64,000 bases of DNA, taken from the NCBI GenBank assembly GCA_016720835.1, contig JADKJW010000004.1:1-64000 (forward strand). The letters are read 5' to 3'. Numbering within the stretch: position 1 is the stretch's first letter; every line of letters begins with the position of its first letter. The notes under the pieces were generated by a model that was not told the origin of the DNA, searched no databases, and worked only from the letters and a program-made list of their open reading frames with translations. The DNA is from Ignavibacteria bacterium (GTDB lineage Bacteria; Bacteroidota; Ignavibacteria; SZUA-365). Positions 47,209-55,688 of the stretch are shown one piece after another. The position numbers and the translations under genes are program-made.

Positions 47209-47811
47209 ATGGCGCCTCCCTCCGACATACGCGCGCGGCAGGAACACTTCCTCTCGCTGCTCGATCCGCATTACGACGGTTTCGTGCGATACGTGCGCGC
47301 GATGACGCGCAACACGGAGGACGCCCGCGACATCGTCGGCGAAACGATGCTCGTCGCCTTCCGCCAGCTCGACGACATCAGGAACGAGGAGTCCTTTTTC
47401 TTCTACCTGATCGCCATCGCGCGGCGGCAGCACGCGAAGTTCCAGCGGCGCCGCTGGCTGCTGGTGGCCTTCGGGCGCGAGCACGAGGAGCTGCTGCGCG
47501 ACACCGGCACCGCGCCCGACGCGCAGCCCGACATCGCCATCCTCCACGAGGCCATCGCGCGCCTGCCCCTGCGCATGCGCGAGGCCGTGGTGCTCTTCGA
47601 GCTGTCGGGTCTGAGCCTCGAGGAAATTCGCGCCATCCAGGGCGGCAGCCTGTCCGGCGTCAAGGCCCGCGTGGCGCGCGGACGCCGCAAGCTCGCCGCG
47701 CTGCTCGACGACGACGCAGCGCACGAGGACGACGCGGTGCAGACCTTTTCGGACCCCTATGACACATACATCGCCGAACATGTTGTCGGCATTGGAGAGA
47801 TCAAGCCATGA
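47209..47811 (+). CDS. ECF-type RNA polymerase sigma factor (cassette copy 2)
   Basis: A 200-residue ECF sigma. The start at 47209 gives MAPPSDIRARQEHFLSLLDPHYDGFVRYVRAMTRNTEDARDIVGETMLVAFRQLDDIRNEESFFFYLIAIARRQHAKFQRRR (region 2). Region 4 is IARLPLRMREAVVLFELSGLSLEEIRAIQGGSLSGVKARVARGRRKLAALL. The HFLSLL and NTEDARDxxGET segments are shared with the sigma at 44456. The last ~35 residues are acidic. It is coupled by ATGA (47808-47811) to the second membrane/sorting-domain gene. An in-frame upstream extension would run through the GC repeats and is rejected. Confidence 0.9.
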   Translation: MAPPSDIRARQEHFLSLLDPHYDGFVRYVRAMTRNTEDARDIVGETMLVAFRQLDDIRNEESFFFYLIAIARRQHAKFQRRRWLLVAFGREHEELLRDTGTAPDAQPDIAILHEAIARLPLRMREAVVLFELSGLSLEEIRAIQGGSLSGVKARVARGRRKLAALLDDDAAHEDDAVQTFSDPYDTYIAEHVVGIGEIKP

Positions 47812-49178
47812 AACCCGAACGCCCTTCACTGCAGGACCTCCTCGCCGCCGCGCGCACGCAACCGGCCTTCCTCCCGAAAGACGATGCCTACCGCAACTTC
47901 AGACAACGGAGTCTGGAATCCTTTTCTCCCGAAACAGCATTCACCTTGAATACACGCACCTTCATCCTCGCCGGAGGCGTCATGGCCATCATCGTTGCGA
48001 TTGTGTTTGTTCTTTCCTCCATCCTTCGGACGCCCGTTCAGGAAGCATCTCTCGCCGTACCGCCAAACAATCCGCCCGCTGCAATGGCGGCCGCGGCGGA
48101 CGATTCCATCAGGAGCATGAAAGCAGCCGTGCCGAACAATCCCGGAGGGTCCGCGACGAAAGGAGTCTCTTCAACGAATGTCCGTCGCATGCCGGATACG
48201 GACCCTGTCAGTGCCTCCGAGCACAGGTATCCGCCGACGTCGTTCGCCTCCTGCACGCCGGATCGAGTGGATACGTTTACTCCTATCGAACTTACGCCGT
48301 CGGAACTCAGAAACCTTGGACTCTCTATCACAGATGACGGGTTTCTCTGGTATCAATTGTATCCCGACAACCCTGACGGCATCGGCGTGAGGGAATCGGT
48401 CTACGGTCTTGCAACCTACATGTTCGGTCCTGTACCGAAGAGAGAGGTTTCTCTGGATTCGGCTGACGCTGTCCTGCAGAAGGGATCGGTCATCGACACC
48501 GTCCGGCGTACCATCACGGGATTCCCGAAGCTCGGTCCTTACATTTGGCCCGTGATGGTGTCGAGCAAAAACGGAAGGTGCGGCACCACCGTGGGAGAGT
48601 TGCTCAGCAATGCCTTCACCCCGCCGGATCTCAGAAAAAAGGAAATCCCCGAAACCCTCATGACCCAAACTGTCAGGTTGAAATCCGGAGAAATCACGGT
48701 GCAGGATCTCGTACCGATCAGAATCGTCAAGCCAAAAGTCCCCGGAGATCCGCCCGGGCACTGGGACTTCTGGATATACTGGTACGAACCCACGGCCGAA
48801 CTTCTCGCAGCACTTCCCGAGCGCGTCCAGAACACCATCCAGCAGGACAGGGAGCTTCGCCGGCGCCGCATAGAGAAATCGAAATTCAACGACGACCTGC
48901 CCAGACCTCTCACGCTCGAAGCCTGCATCTTCCCGAACCCCGTGACGCAGGACAGGGCCACCGTGCATTACTCGCTGCCCGAGGCGGGCCGCGTGGCGAT
49001 GGCGCTGTACGACATCACCGGCAAGCGGCTGCGCGACTTCGCGCTTTGCGAGGACCGCCGCGAGGGCAACTGGGAGGACCAGGTGTCCCTGCACGGCATC
49101 GCGCCCGGACTCTACGTCCTGGCCGTCACCACCGACCGCGGCGAGCAGGCCATACAGAAAGTCGTCGTCCAGCGCTAG
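47808..49178 (+). CDS. Single-pass membrane protein with T9SS-type C-terminal domain, putative anti-sigma (cassette copy 2)
   Basis: 456 residues, same plan as the gene at 45028. A cytoplasmic part (MKPERPSLQDLLAAARTQPAFLPKDDAYRNF) precedes a membrane segment at about 52-73 (FILAGGVMAIIVAIVFVLSSIL) and a linker rich in Pro, Asn and Ala. Shared blocks: SFASCTPDRVDTFTPIELTPSEL, GEITVQDLVPIRI, IYWYEPTAELLAALPERVQNT. The C-terminal domain is CIFPNPVTQDRATVHYSLPEAGRVAMALYDITGKRLRDFALCEDRREG ... GLYVLAVTTDRGEQAIQKVVVQR. The C-terminal domain is the most conserved part between copies, ending in the identical VVQR, which argues that it has a function. Periplasmic Cys residues are few (SCTP and the CTD). 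Confidence 0.75.
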   Translation: MKPERPSLQDLLAAARTQPAFLPKDDAYRNFRQRSLESFSPETAFTLNTRTFILAGGVMAIIVAIVFVLSSILRTPVQEASLAVPPNNPPAAMAAAADDSIRSMKAAVPNNPGGSATKGVSSTNVRRMPDTDPVSASEHRYPPTSFASCTPDRVDTFTPIELTPSELRNLGLSITDDGFLWYQLYPDNPDGIGVRESVYGLATYMFGPVPKREVSLDSADAVLQKGSVIDTVRRTITGFPKLGPYIWPVMVSSKNGRCGTTVGELLSNAFTPPDLRKKEIPETLMTQTVRLKSGEITVQDLVPIRIVKPKVPGDPPGHWDFWIYWYEPTAELLAALPERVQNTIQQDRELRRRRIEKSKFNDDLPRPLTLEACIFPNPVTQDRATVHYSLPEAGRVAMALYDITGKRLRDFALCEDRREGNWEDQVSLHGIAPGLYVLAVTTDRGEQAIQKVVVQR

Positions 49179-49210
49179 CGCGCAGCACCGTCCGGCAAGC
49201 CGAGGTCCGC

Positions 49211-49363
49211 CTCCAGTATTCCAGTACTCCAGTACTCCACTCCTCCCGTATTCCAGAATCCTGCGCAACGCGCACATGTCCCGACATCGCACAGACCGTT
49301 CCCATCCCCCACCCCTTCGTCTTTTTTCGAGTCTTTCGTGTGCTTCGTGGACCCTTCTTCCCG
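49211..49363. repeat. ACTCCAGT and CGTGTGCTTCGTGG repeats
   Basis: CAGTATTCCAGTACTCCAGT and ACTCCACTCCTCCCGTATTC at about 49215-49256, then TTTTTTCGAGTCTTTCGTGT and GCTTCGTGGACCC at about 49322-49354. The order, a microsatellite followed by the CACACGAA class, is similar to the gap before the sigma at 47209, which suggests that the duplicated unit includes its flanks. Confidence 0.7.
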
Positions 49364-49443
49364 ACCATCCCAGGCAGACATTACAGATTGTCATCATTCA
49401 GCCGTAATTTCCATTCATGCCCACTCACTTCGCGGAGTTTTTC

Positions 49444-50214
49444 ATGAAACGATACATCGCCCTCGCCGCCTTCCTCCTCTCCGCCGCCTGCACCACCTTC
49501 ACCGTCGCGCAGACGACCCCATCCACAGCCCCGGACTACAAATGCTTCCAGCCCGTCGGCACGGCGGACTTCTCCTTCGGCATCGTCGAAGCCAACGTGC
49601 CGGTCACGCACACCTTCGTGTTCAAGAACGGCTGCAAGGACGTCATCGAGATCAATCAGGTGAAGGCGAGTTGCGGCTGCACGGCCACGGTGCTTTCGCA
49701 GAAGATCGTTCCGCCGGGTGAGGAAGCGAAGGTGGAGGTGAAATTCACACCGTACGCGGGCACGCGCGGCAAGGTCAGCAAGACGGTGAGTGTGTACCTG
49801 AAGGACCAGAGCGACGTGCACACCACGTTGCGCTTCTCCGCCGAGGTGCGCACCGATCTCGACATACAGCCGCCGTACATACAGATGTACGGCATCGAGG
49901 TCGGCAAGCCCTTCAGCGCCACGGCCACGCTCAAGAACACCACCGACGCGGACCTCGAAATCGTGGAAGTCACCATCACCGCCAGCACCTATGCCGACAC
50001 GAGCGGCAAGGGCGGCAACGCCACGGTGGCCATGCCGCTCAGCACGGTTGCCGTGACGCCGGGCATGTTCACGCTGAAGCCGGGCGAGTCGAAAATCGTG
50101 ACCGTCACCGTGACTCCCGACTACCCCGGTCAGATCCTCGCGTCGATGCGCATCAAGACCAACAAGAGCGAAGAATCAATTCAGGTGACCGGCATCGCCC
50201 GCAAGCCGCTATAA
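49444..50214 (+). CDS. DUF1573 family exported protein
   Basis: 256 residues. The start at 49444 gives a signal peptide MKRYIALAAFLLSAACTTFTVAQ (the Cys at 16 could be lipidated; the context SAAC fits weakly). The body is DUF1573, an Ig-like/ASPM-SPD-2-Hydin-type fold: DFSFGIVEANVPVTHTFVFKNGCKDVIEINQVKASCGCTATVLSQKIVPPGEEAKVEVKFTP, with the diagnostic SCGCT. A second similar domain follows (KPFSATATLKNTTDADLEIVEVTI ... GMFTLKPGESKIVTVTVTPDYPG). Function unknown; common and multicopy in Bacteroidota. It is convergent with and overlaps the end of the DUF4846 gene by 6 bp. Confidence 0.88.
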   Translation: MKRYIALAAFLLSAACTTFTVAQTTPSTAPDYKCFQPVGTADFSFGIVEANVPVTHTFVFKNGCKDVIEINQVKASCGCTATVLSQKIVPPGEEAKVEVKFTPYAGTRGKVSKTVSVYLKDQSDVHTTLRFSAEVRTDLDIQPPYIQMYGIEVGKPFSATATLKNTTDADLEIVEVTITASTYADTSGKGGNATVAMPLSTVAVTPGMFTLKPGESKIVTVTVTPDYPGQILASMRIKTNKSEESIQVTGIARKPL

Positions 50215-50943
50215 CCTGCGCAACACCGGCTTCCCGACGTTGAGGTTCTCCGCGAGATAGCGATAAAATCCGTCGATCGTGTACCAGCCGTCCCTGCCGT
50301 TGCGGGCGTCGGCGCGCTCGAGGTGGAATTCCTGCGCGGGCATGAAGCCGAAGCCTATCAGGTACAGGCGCTCACCTTTCGGCGATTCGCAGGCGTCCAT
50401 GATCATGGACACGTGTCCGATGCCGCCGCGTTCGTTCTGCACGACCATGTCGCCGGGCCGCAGGTCCTTCTCGTCGACGGCGGCGCAGCCCTTCTTGAGC
50501 GAATGCGAATTCGAGTACGCGAAGGCGCGGCGCAGGAAGTTCCGTTCGCTCAGGCCCGACGTGGAATAGCGGACGCGCGTGCCGCTGAAATTGAAGAGCG
50601 AGAGTTCGCGCAGACGTCCCGAGGCCTTGTGCCATTCCGCCCACAGGCGCATGCAGAAATCCGCGCACTGCTCGAGATCGGCCTTGAAGAGCAGCGGCAT
50701 GTCCAGCACCGCCAGCACCGCATAGATGGAATTCTGCACCGGACTACCGTTGAAGCTGCGTATCTCGCGATCCGCCTTGAGCGGCAGCGCGCGAAGGTAT
50801 TCGCTGAAGCTGTCCTTCGCGTACGCGATGCGCGTAAAGCCCGTGGGTACGGCGATGGCGGAGATGCGCGAGGGCGGCTTCGCGGCGGGCTGCGCGCCGG
50901 CGGAAGCGATCGCGAGGAGGAGGAAGAAGAGCAGGGTTTTCAT
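50209..50943 (-). CDS. DUF4846 family exported protein
   Basis: 244 residues. The start at 50943 gives a signal peptide MKTLLFFLLLAIASAGAQ; an earlier in-frame start would add 23 residues without signal character. The family blocks are present: VPTGFTRIAYAKDSFSEYLRALPLK, YAVLAVLDMPLLFKADLEQCADFCMRLWAEWHKAS, SLFNFSGTRVRYSTSGLSERNFLRRAFAYSNSHSLKKGCAAVDEKDLRPGDMVVQNERGGIGHVSMIMDAC. The GDM and GHVSMI motifs with a conserved Cys suggest an NlpC/P60-like papain fold acting on cell wall or small amides; this is inference. Its coding region ends inside the last codons of DUF1573. Confidence 0.83.
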   Translation of the reverse strand: MKTLLFFLLLAIASAGAQPAAKPPSRISAIAVPTGFTRIAYAKDSFSEYLRALPLKADREIRSFNGSPVQNSIYAVLAVLDMPLLFKADLEQCADFCMRLWAEWHKASGRLRELSLFNFSGTRVRYSTSGLSERNFLRRAFAYSNSHSLKKGCAAVDEKDLRPGDMVVQNERGGIGHVSMIMDACESPKGERLYLIGFGFMPAQEFHLERADARNGRDGWYTIDGFYRYLAENLNVGKPVLRRL

Positions 50944-51047
50944 GACCGCAAGTATGCGGAAAATGCGGATGCGATGCACCCCGATATTGTGAAAGACGGA
51001 AAAATCTCCCATCCTGCGGCCATCGATTCACCAACGGCAGAGTGCGC

Positions 51048-51770
51048 ATGTCCACACGATTCATGTTCGGATCCCGGGAGGATGCTCCCATCCTCCTGCT
51101 CCACGGAATTCTCGGGACCTTCGAATCCGAAATGGCCCCGCTCGTCCCCTTCCTCGAGCGCGATCGCTTCCTCATCGGCGCGGACTTCCGCATGCACGGC
51201 AGCGCGGCGGGGGAGGGAAGCGGGATCACGCTGGACGGACTGTGCGACGATGCCCTCGCGGCAATGGATGCGCATGGGATCGAGAGTGCACACGTGGCGG
51301 GATACAGCCTCGGCGGTTTCGTCGGCCTGGCCCTCGCGCACAGGCGGCCGGAGCGCGTGAAATCCGTGCTGCTGCATGCGACGAAATTCTACTGGACTGC
51401 GGACAACGCCCGCGGCTTCGCCGACGGCATGCGCCCGGATCGCATCGAAGAGAAGCAGCCGCGCTGGGCCGCCCGACTGGCCACGCTGCACGGCGGAGAA
51501 CACTGGCGCGTGCTGTGCGAGGCCGCGTCGGACTTCGTCCTCTCGCTGCCCGGCCAATTCACCGAAACCGAAGCGGCAGGCGTGCACTGTCCGGTGCGCG
51601 TGAGCGTGGGCGACCGCGACGAACTCGTGTCCATCGAGGAATGCGCGGCGCTGTATCGCGTCCTGCCCGCGGGATCGCTCAGCGTGCTCGCGAATACCAG
51701 GCATCCTTTCGGGTTGATCGACCTGGCCGGCTTCGCCGACATGATATTGGGGATGTCCGCACCCGCGTGA
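51048..51770 (+). CDS. Alpha/beta-hydrolase
   Basis: 240-residue soluble hydrolase of the esterase/epoxide-hydrolase-like fold. The ATG at 51048 is preferred to the GTG six bases upstream. Oxyanion region LLLHGILGT (about 17-25), nucleophile elbow GYSLGG with Ser87, acid Asp in VGDRDELVS and base His in NTRHPFGL. The cap region is small (TKFYWTADNARGFADGMRPDRIEEKQPRW). Substrate unknown. It is followed by a very strong palindromic terminator. Confidence 0.87.
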   Translation: MSTRFMFGSREDAPILLLHGILGTFESEMAPLVPFLERDRFLIGADFRMHGSAAGEGSGITLDGLCDDALAAMDAHGIESAHVAGYSLGGFVGLALAHRRPERVKSVLLHATKFYWTADNARGFADGMRPDRIEEKQPRWAARLATLHGGEHWRVLCEAASDFVLSLPGQFTETEAAGVHCPVRVSVGDRDELVSIEECAALYRVLPAGSLSVLANTRHPFGLIDLAGFADMILGMSAPA

Positions 51771-51789
51771 TCGTCATACATCGCGTGGC

Positions 51790-51819
51790 CGTTGGGTCGC
51801 ACGGCCGTGCGACCCAACG
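51790..51819 (+). terminator. Perfect 30-nt palindrome, probable terminator
   Basis: CGTTGGGTCGCACGG followed by its exact reverse complement. On folding it gives a 13-bp stem with a GGCC tip. It lies 20 bp after the hydrolase stop and 55 bp before the MgtC gene. The downstream sequence is AT-rich (TTGGTATTTTAATA), which may be the next promoter. Confidence 0.7.
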
Positions 51820-51873
51820 TACGAAATTGGTATTTTAATACGCACCGTATCCGTCGCACCAATCCTCACGCCC

Positions 51874-53196
51874 ATGAATCCCACCTCGTTCCTTCTGCAG
51901 GCCGTACCGGTCGTCGTGCAGCAACCCGAATATCAGGATGTGGCGACGCTGTTCTGGAAGGCCGGGCTCAGCCTCCTCATCGGCGCGCTTGTCGGCCTGG
52001 AGCGCGAACGCTCGCGTGAAAATTCGCACAAGCTCTTCGCGGGCATTCGTACGTATCCGCTCATCGGACTCTTCGGCTTCCTCGCCGCGCTGCTCGCCCA
52101 GGTGGTGTCTTTCTGGATCCTGGTGGCGATCGGGACGGGCTTCTTCGCGCTCGTGATCGTGTCCTACTACTTCGAGGCGAAGGACGGCTTCTACGGCGCG
52201 ACGACGGAAATCTCCGCGCTGATCATCTTCCTCCTCGGCGCGCTCGTCTTTCACGAACTCTACGCCATCGCCATCGGGACGAGCGTCATCCTCGCGCTCA
52301 TCCTCACGATCAAGACGCCCCTGCAGAACCTGATCACCAAGGTGCAGGAGGAGGACGTGTACGCGACGCTCAAGTTCGCGATCATCACGGCCATCGTGCT
52401 GCCCATCCTCCCGAACCGCACGATGGGTCCGCTCGAGATTCTGAATCCGCGGCAGATCTGGTACATGGTGGTGCTGATCGCCGCCATCAGTTTCACCGGG
52501 TACATTCTCGTCAAGATCTTCGGATCGAAGAAAGGCATCTCGCTCACCGGACTGCTCGGCGGACTGGTCTCGAGCACGGCCGTCACGCTGTCCTTCTCGC
52601 AGAAGAGCAAGACGGCGCCCGATCTCGGGCGCACCTTCGCCTCGGCCATCGTGCTCGCGTGCAGCATCATGTTCCCGCGCATCCTCGTGGAAATCGCCGT
52701 CGTGAACCAGTCGCTGCTGCGCTTCATCTGGCCCTACATCCTCATCCTCACACTCACGGGCGTGGCCGCGAGCATCGTGCTGCTGATCGGTTCGAAGAAG
52801 CAGAACACCACCGAGGCAGTGCAACTGCAGAATCCCTTCGAGCTGATGTCGGCGATAAAATTCGGCGCCATCTTCGCGGCAATTCTCTTCGTGTCGAAAG
52901 CCGCGCAGATGTACCTCGGCAACAACGGCGTCTACATCGCCGCGGCGCTCGCGGGCACGACGGACGTGGACGCGATCACGCTGTCGATGGCCAGTCTCGC
53001 GAAGACGACGGTGTCGGAAACCACGGCCTCCACGGCGATCGTCATCGCGATCACGGTCAACACCATCGTGAAGGCGAGCATCGCCCTGTCGCTCGGCGCG
53101 GCGACGCTGCGGCGCTACACGATGCCCGGTTTCGGCGCGGTGCTGCTGGCGGGACTCGGCATCATCGCGTGGCTGCTGGTATTCGGAGGGCTCTGA
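51874..53196 (+). CDS. MgtC/SapB-DUF4010 family membrane protein
   Basis: 440 residues with about twelve membrane helices. N-terminal MgtC/SapB domain: LFWKAGLSLLIGALVGLERERSRENSHKLFAGIRTYPLIGLFGFLAALLAQ, with the LVGLERE motif. The C-terminal DUF4010 domain has FTGYILVKIFGSKKGISLTGLLGGLVSSTAVTLSFSQKSK and IAAALAGTTDVDAITLSMASLAKTTVSETTASTAIVIAITVNTIVKASIAL. This fused architecture is widespread; transport substrate unproven. It is the first gene after the palindromic terminator and may have its own promoter at 51820-51873. Confidence 0.9.
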   Translation: MNPTSFLLQAVPVVVQQPEYQDVATLFWKAGLSLLIGALVGLERERSRENSHKLFAGIRTYPLIGLFGFLAALLAQVVSFWILVAIGTGFFALVIVSYYFEAKDGFYGATTEISALIIFLLGALVFHELYAIAIGTSVILALILTIKTPLQNLITKVQEEDVYATLKFAIITAIVLPILPNRTMGPLEILNPRQIWYMVVLIAAISFTGYILVKIFGSKKGISLTGLLGGLVSSTAVTLSFSQKSKTAPDLGRTFASAIVLACSIMFPRILVEIAVVNQSLLRFIWPYILILTLTGVAASIVLLIGSKKQNTTEAVQLQNPFELMSAIKFGAIFAAILFVSKAAQMYLGNNGVYIAAALAGTTDVDAITLSMASLAKTTVSETTASTAIVIAITVNTIVKASIALSLGAATLRRYTMPGFGAVLLAGLGIIAWLLVFGGL

Positions 53197-53279
53197 GCCG
53201 TGCGACATCAGGACGAATAGAAGTACATTGCAGGACGGACACGATCCGGATACATTTCTCTTTCGACAAGGACGAACCC

Positions 53280-53621
53280 ATGGAATTGAATCTCTCCGAC
53301 ATGCTCGCCAAGGTGCAGGAAATGCAGGCGAAGATGGCCGACGCACAGGCGCGTCTGAAACAGCTGGAAACCCTGGCCGAAGTGGGCGGCGGCATGGTCC
53401 GCGTCCGCGCCAACGCCAAACAGGAAATCCTCTCCATCGCGATCGAGAAAAACGTCGTGTCGCCCAGCGACGTGGCGATGCTCGAAGACCTGATCGTTTC
53501 GGCCGTGAACAAGGCGCTCGACCAGTCGCGCGTGCTCGCGCAGGACGAACTCGGGAAGGCCACGTCAGGCATGATTCCCAACATTCCCGGCCTCGACATG
53601 GGCTCGCTAGGGCTGAAATAA
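53280..53621 (+). CDS. ybaB: Nucleoid-associated protein YbaB/EbfC
   Basis: 113-residue DNA-binding protein that forms a tweezer-like dimer. The sequence MELNLSDMLAKVQEMQAKMADAQARLKQLETLAEVGGGMVRVRANAKQEILSIAIEKNVVSPSDVAMLEDLIVSAVNKALDQSRVLAQDELGKATSGM is standard for the family in length and layout. It ends in MIPNIPGLDMGSLGLK. It lies 10 bp upstream of recR, the conserved ybaB-recR pair. Confidence 0.95.
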   Translation: MELNLSDMLAKVQEMQAKMADAQARLKQLETLAEVGGGMVRVRANAKQEILSIAIEKNVVSPSDVAMLEDLIVSAVNKALDQSRVLAQDELGKATSGMIPNIPGLDMGSLGLK

Positions 53622-53631
53622 CCGCGCCGCG

Positions 53632-54228
53632 ATGCTCTCCACGTCCGCCTCTCTCGACAATCTCATCGCCCAGTTTTCCCGCCTTCCCGGCATCGGACGC
53701 AAGACGGCGCAGCGCCTCGCGCTGCATGTGCTCAAGCTCTCGATGGACGACGTCCGCCTGATGTCGCAGGCGCTCATCGATGTGAAGGAGAACGTGCGCA
53801 CCTGTTCCATCTGCTGCAACATCACCGAGGACGATCCCTGCTCGGTGTGCACGAGTCCCAAGCGCGACCGCCGCATCATCTGCGTGGTGGAGGAATCCAC
53901 CGACGTGTTCGCCATCGAAAAGACCAACGACTTCAAGGGCCTCTACCACGTGCTCGGCGGTCGCCTCTCGCCCCTCGAGGGTATCGGGCCCGACGATCTG
54001 CGCATCCCCGAGCTGCTCGACCGCACTGCCGACGGGGCCGAGGAAGTGATCCTCGCGATGAATCCGCACGTGGAGGGCGAAGCCACCACGCTCTACCTTT
54101 CGAAGCTGCTCAAGCCGCTCGGCGTACGCGTCACCCGCATCGCCCGCGGCCTCCCTGTCGGCACCGACCTCGAGTTCGCCGACAACGCCACCATCAGCCG
54201 CGCCCTCGAAGGACGCATCGCCGTCTGA
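53632..54228 (+). CDS. recR: Recombination mediator protein RecR
   Basis: Works with RecO/RecF to load RecA on gapped DNA. 198 residues, standard length. The N-terminal HhH (LDNLIAQFSRLPGIGRKTAQRLALHVL) is followed by a Cys4 zinc finger (CSICCNITEDDPCSVC), a Toprim domain (RRIICVVEESTDVFAIEKTNDFKGLYHVLGGRLSPLEGIGPDDLRI; DGAEEVILAMNPHVEGEATTLYL) and a C-terminal Walker-B-like helix region (VTRIARGLPVGTDLEFADNATISRALEGR). Confidence 0.97.
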   Translation: MLSTSASLDNLIAQFSRLPGIGRKTAQRLALHVLKLSMDDVRLMSQALIDVKENVRTCSICCNITEDDPCSVCTSPKRDRRIICVVEESTDVFAIEKTNDFKGLYHVLGGRLSPLEGIGPDDLRIPELLDRTADGAEEVILAMNPHVEGEATTLYLSKLLKPLGVRVTRIARGLPVGTDLEFADNATISRALEGRIAV

Positions 54229-54275
54229 CCTGCTCCGTCCATCCCACCCGTCGAGTGACGCCTCACTCCGTCATC

Positions 54276-54352
54276 TGAAATCTTCAAATCCGAAATCGTC
54301 AATTCGCAATCCGAAATCTTCAAATCCGAAATCGTCAATCCGAAATTCGAAG
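54276..54352. repeat. AATCCGAAATC tract upstream of the methyltransferase
   Basis: About six copies of (TC)AAATCCGAAATC(TT/GTC) ending in GAAATTCGAAGTCCCC directly before the ATG at 54358. The same word and the same CCCCATG junction occur before hypC at 40403-40450. Confidence 0.78.
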
Positions 54353-54357
54353 TCCCC

Positions 54358-55092
54358 ATGTCCTGGTACCAGCGCTGGTTTGCGGATGAACTCTACCTCG
54401 AGCTGTACAGCCATCGCGATGCCGGGGAAGCGCGGCAGGTGGTGGATCTCTTCCTGAAGGAGACAGCGCTGCCGGAGCGCGCGACGATTCTCGATCTCGC
54501 CTGCGGCACGGGCCGCCACGCCTTCGAGTTCGCGCGGCGGGGACATCACGTCGTCGCGGCCGATCTTTCCGCAACGCTCCTGGCCGTGGCGCAGCGCAAG
54601 ACGCAGCGCTACTCCGGGCTGCTCTCCCTGGTGCGCGCCGACATGCGCCGCATCCCGTTCCAGGGCTGCTTCGACGCGGTGGCGCAGCTGTTCACCGCGT
54701 TCGGATATTTTCCTTCGGACGAGGAAAACGCGGCGGTGATCGGCGGCGTGGCACGCGCGCTGCGGCCGGGCGGACGCTACATGCTCGACTTTCTGAACGC
54801 CGTGGAAGTCATCGCCGGACTGCGCCCCTTTTCCGAGGATGCAGTGCCCGGCGGACGCGCGCGGCAGGAACGTCGCATCGAGAACGGTCGCATCGTCAAG
54901 GACATCACCGTCGAACAGGACGGGCGGCGCAAGCGGTTCCAGGAATCCGTGCGCCTCTTCACGCGCGGGGAACTCGAGGGCCTGTTCGCGCGGAACGGTT
55001 TCCGTGTCGACGCCGTCTTCGGAAGTTACGCGGGCGATGCATTTCGCGACAACTCGCCGCGCTGTATTTTGCTGGCAACGAAACTTCCATGA
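54358..55092 (+). CDS. SAM-dependent methyltransferase
   Basis: 244-residue class I methyltransferase. SAM-binding motif I is TILDLACGTGRHA (about 43-55); the acidic motif II is VVAADLSATLLAVAQ. The N-terminus MSWYQRWFADELYLELYSHRDAGEARQVVDLFL matches a common Bacteroidota subgroup with a small beta insertion (RRIENGRIVKDITVEQDGRRKRFQESVRLFTRGELEGLFARNGF). Substrate unknown. It overlaps the next lipoprotein gene by 4 bp (ATGA). Its start directly follows an ATCCGAA repeat, without an SD. Confidence 0.87.
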   Translation: MSWYQRWFADELYLELYSHRDAGEARQVVDLFLKETALPERATILDLACGTGRHAFEFARRGHHVVAADLSATLLAVAQRKTQRYSGLLSLVRADMRRIPFQGCFDAVAQLFTAFGYFPSDEENAAVIGGVARALRPGGRYMLDFLNAVEVIAGLRPFSEDAVPGGRARQERRIENGRIVKDITVEQDGRRKRFQESVRLFTRGELEGLFARNGFRVDAVFGSYAGDAFRDNSPRCILLATKLP

Positions 55093-55688
55093 CAGCGCAG
55101 TTTCACATGGCCCGGCGCCTCGCGCCCCTGCTTGCCGCCTTCCTCATCGCGGGATGCGGCCTGTTCAGCACGCGCGATCCCGAACCGCCGAAGGCGAGCA
55201 GTTCCACCTTCGTTCCGCCGACCGCGCCCGACATCGTGCTCTCGAATCTGCAGCATGCCGTCTCGGAGAGGGATGGCGTGAACTATCTCCGCTGCCTGCC
55301 CGATTCGCTCAATTCCGGTCGCACCCTCACGTTCATTCCGACGGCAGCCGCGGGCGCGCGCTATGTGACCACGTTTCTGTCCTGGTCGCTGCAATCCGAG
55401 AAGTCCTACTTTACCTCCCTTGTCGCGGTCACGCCTCCCACCGCGTCGTCCATCCTCATTCTCACCGGGGGGTTCAGCCTCATCGCCTCCGACTCGGCGG
55501 TCTATAACGGCGATTATCAGCTCACGTTCCAGCATGGAATCCCGGGCGTTCCGGAGACGGTACGCGGCAATCTCCAGCTCGTCCTCGCCGCCGACCGCAC
55601 CTCCTTCTGGAGCATCGTGCACTGGACCGACCATCCGATCGGCACCGACCCGAGCTGGAGCGACCTCAAGGGGAGGTTCGCGAATTGA
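55089..55688 (+). CDS. Small lipoprotein
   Basis: 199 residues. Signal MTAQFHMARRLAPLLAAFLIAGC with lipid Cys23 (lipobox IAGC). After a Pro/Ser/Lys spacer, the domain SNLQHAVSERDGVNYLRCLPDS ... TSFWSIVHWTDHPIGTDPSWSDLKGRFAN resembles an NTF2-like cone with a conserved Trp-rich end (I infer this from the pattern; no family is recognised). It is coupled to the methyltransferase upstream and to another lipoprotein of similar layout downstream, suggesting duplication. Confidence 0.7.
   Translation: MTAQFHMARRLAPLLAAFLIAGCGLFSTRDPEPPKASSSTFVPPTAPDIVLSNLQHAVSERDGVNYLRCLPDSLNSGRTLTFIPTAAAGARYVTTFLSWSLQSEKSYFTSLVAVTPPTASSILILTGGFSLIASDSAVYNGDYQLTFQHGIPGVPETVRGNLQLVLAADRTSFWSIVHWTDHPIGTDPSWSDLKGRFAN

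Noticed and set aside
51835..54069. A 744-codon open frame on the minus strand opposite MgtC, ybaB and recR
   Set aside because: It crosses three confidently identified genes on the other strand and reads as Arg/Asp/Glu/His-rich sequence typical of antisense frames at high GC.
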